Positions 6,308 to 7,511 of a stretch of DNA of 7,511 bases are shown here, in pieces. The first letter of the stretch is position 1. Each line of letters begins with the position of its first letter. Position numbers and translations under genes: made by a program. Where the stretch lies: positions 1 through 7,511 of the forward strand of contig DASZMJ010000230.1 of NCBI GenBank assembly GCA_035551935.1, in the 5' to 3' direction. Under the pieces are notes generated by a model that did no database searches, was not told the DNA's origin, and saw only the letters and a list, made by a program, of their open reading frames with translations. The stretch is from DASZMJ01 sp035551935. GTDB lineage: Bacteria; Planctomycetota; Planctomycetia; Isosphaerales; Isosphaeraceae.

Positions 6308-7072
6308 TCAGCCGTATCGGCGGTTGGCCTCGCCGTAGGAGATCTTCGGGGCCTTGAAGCGGCCGTCGGAGAGCTTCTCGCCGAGCGGGTCGACGTAGAC
6401 GCGGCCGCTGGACTTGGGGTCCTTGGGATCGATGCCGATCACGTGGACGTTGAAGATGAAGGCGGTGTCGGACTCGGCCTGGAACCAGTGGACGTTGTCC
6501 TTGTGGTCGGAGATCGTCGAGAACTCGCCGGCCTTGAAGGCGCGGTCGATGGTGGGACGGACGATGTAGTGGTCGTCGTGGTCCTCGAGGCGGTCGTAGT
6601 GCCGGCCGCGGAGGTTGCCCTTGAGGACGAGGAAGCCGGTGGCCATGTTCTCGTGGCCGTGGGGGACGACCGACCGCCCCTTCTTCATCGCGAAGACCTG
6701 CCGGCCGAAGACCAGCTTCGTCGGCAGGCCGTGGACGTTCTTGAAGTCGACCGGCAGGCTCCGCGCCCCGCGCTCGGGGTACTTCACGTCGGCGGCGAGC
6801 GCGTCGAAGTCGAGCGTCTTCAACAGCGAGGGCAGGTCGACCTTCGCATAGAGGTCCTCGAGCGCCTTCTGGAACTCGGTGTCCTTGATCTGCTGGTCCT
6901 TGACGTCCTTGGTGATGGCGACCAGCTCCCGGAACCAGGCGTCGACGGTCGGCTTGACGTCGGCGCCGAAGAGGCGTCGGGCCATCAGGCCGTCGATCAG
7001 GGCCAGGGCGGTCAGGGACTCGAGCGCCCGCTGGGTGAACGCGCGACGCGAGACCGGCTCCGACATCGACAT
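6308..7072 (-). CDS. Cupin protein resembling PCO/ADO thiol dioxygenases, possible Tat signal
   Basis: The 254-residue product has an N-terminal S8-R9-R10-A-F12 followed by a modestly hydrophobic stretch to about 35, which resembles a twin-arginine signal but contains Glu and Asp and is weak. A charged helical part (40-100) follows. The cupin core has P137-H138-G-H140-ENM then LVLKG and YDRLED, and later DNVHWF (192-197). The H-x-H plus N-[VI]-H pattern, without the usual cupin glutamate, matches the three-histidine iron site of plant cysteine oxidases and ADO; predicted ligands are H138, H140 and H195. Those enzymes oxidise thiols to sulfinates with O2. Function here is inferred from motifs only. 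ATG 7072 is favoured by GGGGAG at 7081-7086; ATG 7066 is an alternative. The gene converges with hemC and stands alone on its strand, flanked by two palindromic repeat pairs. Confidence 0.85.
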   Translation of the reverse strand: MSMSEPVSRRAFTQRALESLTALALIDGLMARRLFGADVKPTVDAWFRELVAITKDVKDQQIKDTEFQKALEDLYAKVDLPSLLKTLDFDALAADVKYPERGARSLPVDFKNVHGLPTKLVFGRQVFAMKKGRSVVPHGHENMATGFLVLKGNLRGRHYDRLEDHDDHYIVRPTIDRAFKAGEFSTISDHKDNVHWFQAESDTAFIFNVHVIGIDPKDPKSSGRVYVDPLGEKLSDGRFKAPKISYGEANRRYG

Positions 7073-7146
7073 GGCGGCTTCTCCCCGCGCGGGCGACCTC
7101 CGCGATGCGGCCAGGCGCGACATCCCTCGGCCCGCGTCCTGCCCCG

Positions 7147-7175
7147 AGGCTAGCCGGCCCGGCCGCGCTCCGCAA
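7147..7175 (-). promoter_or_regulatory. Candidate promoter for the cupin gene
   Basis: On the minus strand, TTGCGG (7175-7170) and TAGCCT (7152-7147) are separated by 17 bases. Each matches its consensus at only 3 of 6 positions, but these include TTG and the TA...T frame. Transcription would begin near 7140, about 68 bases before ATG 7072. Confidence 0.35.
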
Positions 7176-7211
7176 GGGCCCGCGTTCTCCTCCCCTCTTC
7201 CCCGTCGCAGG

Positions 7212-7263
7212 CCCGCTCCCAGGGGGAGCGGGAGGAATTCGGACCCCCTCTCCCACGGGGAGA
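7212..7263. repeat. Two adjacent short hairpins of purine/pyrimidine-rich intergenic repeat
   Basis: CCCGCTCCC (7212-7220) and GGGAGCGGG (7224-7232) form a 9-base stem with a 3-base loop. TCTCCC (7249-7254) and GGGAGA (7258-7263) form a second stem with a 3-base loop, 16 bases further on. This kind of CTCCC/GGGAG sequence is common as a dispersed intergenic repeat in GC-rich bacterial genomes, to my general knowledge; copy number here cannot be judged. Confidence 0.5.
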
Positions 7264-7275
7264 AGTGGTAAGACG

Positions 7276-7345
7276 TCGGGTGGCACGCCCTGCAAAGGGC
7301 GTGGTCCGCGACCCGGCCACGCCCTTTGCAGGGCGTGCCACCCGA
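7276..7345. repeat. Second nested inverted repeat, REP-pair (BIME-like) upstream of the cupin gene
   Basis: A perfect 29-base arm (7276-7304) is repeated in inverse at 7317-7345 with a 12-base spacer. Each arm folds alone: CACGCCCT-GCAA-AGGGCGTG (7284-7303) and CACGCCCT-TTGC-AGGGCGTG (7318-7337). Each is bordered on the outside by GGGTGG or its complement CCACCC. The design equals the pair at 6197-6270, including spacer length, but the sequence family differs. It lies about 200 bases upstream of the cupin start, beyond the candidate promoter, so it is unlikely to be part of that transcript. Confidence 0.85.
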
Positions 7346-7392
7346 TCGTCCCCGGGATTTCGGAAAAAACCCCGATCGATCCCGGATTTCGG
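7341..7392. repeat. Near-identical direct repeat, 22-23 bases, two copies
   Basis: CCCGATCG.CCC.GGATTTCGG occurs at 7341-7363 and again at 7371-7392, differing by one substitution and one extra base. The copies are 30 bases apart with AAAAAAC between. The core GATTTCGG occurs a third time at 7433-7440. The first copy overlaps the last five bases of the palindromic pair. Tandem operator sites or a slippage duplication are both possible. Confidence 0.6.
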
Positions 7393-7439
7393 TTATCGGA
7401 TCGCGCCTTCTTTTCGAGATTAAAGGGGTGATGATTTCG

Positions 7440-7471
7440 GGTCGCGGGCGCCATCGTCGACGCCCGCGGCC
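7440..7471. other. Stem-loop near the right edge
   Basis: CGCGGGCG (7443-7450) pairs with CGCCCGCG (7461-7468) around a 10-base loop; the stem can extend to 7440-7471 with one G-T pair. No T-run follows. From 7393 to the window edge no gene can be supported. Confidence 0.4.
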
Positions 7472-7511
7472 GTTCCAGGCCCCGCTCTTGTCCCGCAACC
7501 GGGAGACTCCG

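Noticed and set aside
7276..7392. CRISPR array
   Set aside because: Only palindromic pairs and one direct repeat of two imperfect copies; no regular repeat-spacer series and no cas genes.
7073..7498. Upstream extension of the cupin frame to 7498
   Set aside because: It would translate through the palindromic and direct repeats; the ribosome binding site and the Arg-Arg signal place the start at 7072.
7431..7511. Start of a rightward gene at ATG 7431 running off the edge
   Set aside because: It has 27 open codons and a G-rich stretch just before, but spacing to the ATG is too short for a good ribosome binding site, a stem-loop lies inside, and the peptide is simply Arg/Pro-rich. Undecidable without more sequence.

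Overview
The window is very GC-rich with strong G/C bias at third codon positions. Together with the gene set and the dispersed palindromic and heptad repeats between genes, this suggests a planctomycete, perhaps of the Isosphaeraceae. That placement is an impression from protein style, not a database result. Seven protein genes are supported. No RNA gene, CRISPR array or insertion sequence was seen.

Left part, minus strand: an MFS_3-type (EntS-like) exporter (2436 to 1105) is followed, 154 bases downstream, by a family-2-like glycosyltransferase (950 to 192). A good candidate promoter, reading leftward, lies at 2525-2553 and may drive both. Bases 1-191 hold no convincing gene, only an imperfect inverted repeat and a 13-base match to a palindromic repeat at the far end of the window.

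Middle, plus strand: four genes form a likely operon. They are rlmN (23S rRNA/tRNA adenine C2-methyltransferase), an ECF sigma factor starting at GTG behind a strong ribosome binding site, a ComF-family phosphoribosyltransferase, and hemC (hydroxymethylbilane synthase). comF and hemC abut exactly (TAA then ATG), which suggests translational coupling. A heptamer tandem repeat fills the short gap in front of comF and displaces any Shine-Dalgarno sequence. No anti-sigma gene lies beside the sigma factor.

Right part: a minus-strand gene (7072 to 6308) converges on hemC. It encodes a cupin with the three-histidine pattern of the plant cysteine oxidase / ADO thiol dioxygenases and a possible twin-arginine signal. 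It is flanked by two perfect nested inverted repeats of REP/BIME type (6197-6270 and 7276-7345). These differ in sequence but share one architecture: a pair of hairpins facing each other across a 12-base spacer. The rightmost 440 bases are a mosaic of small hairpins and direct repeats with no supported gene.

No wholly new multi-gene system is evident. The best leads are the repeat architecture around the cupin gene, the cupin itself, and the sigma factor without an adjacent anti-sigma gene.
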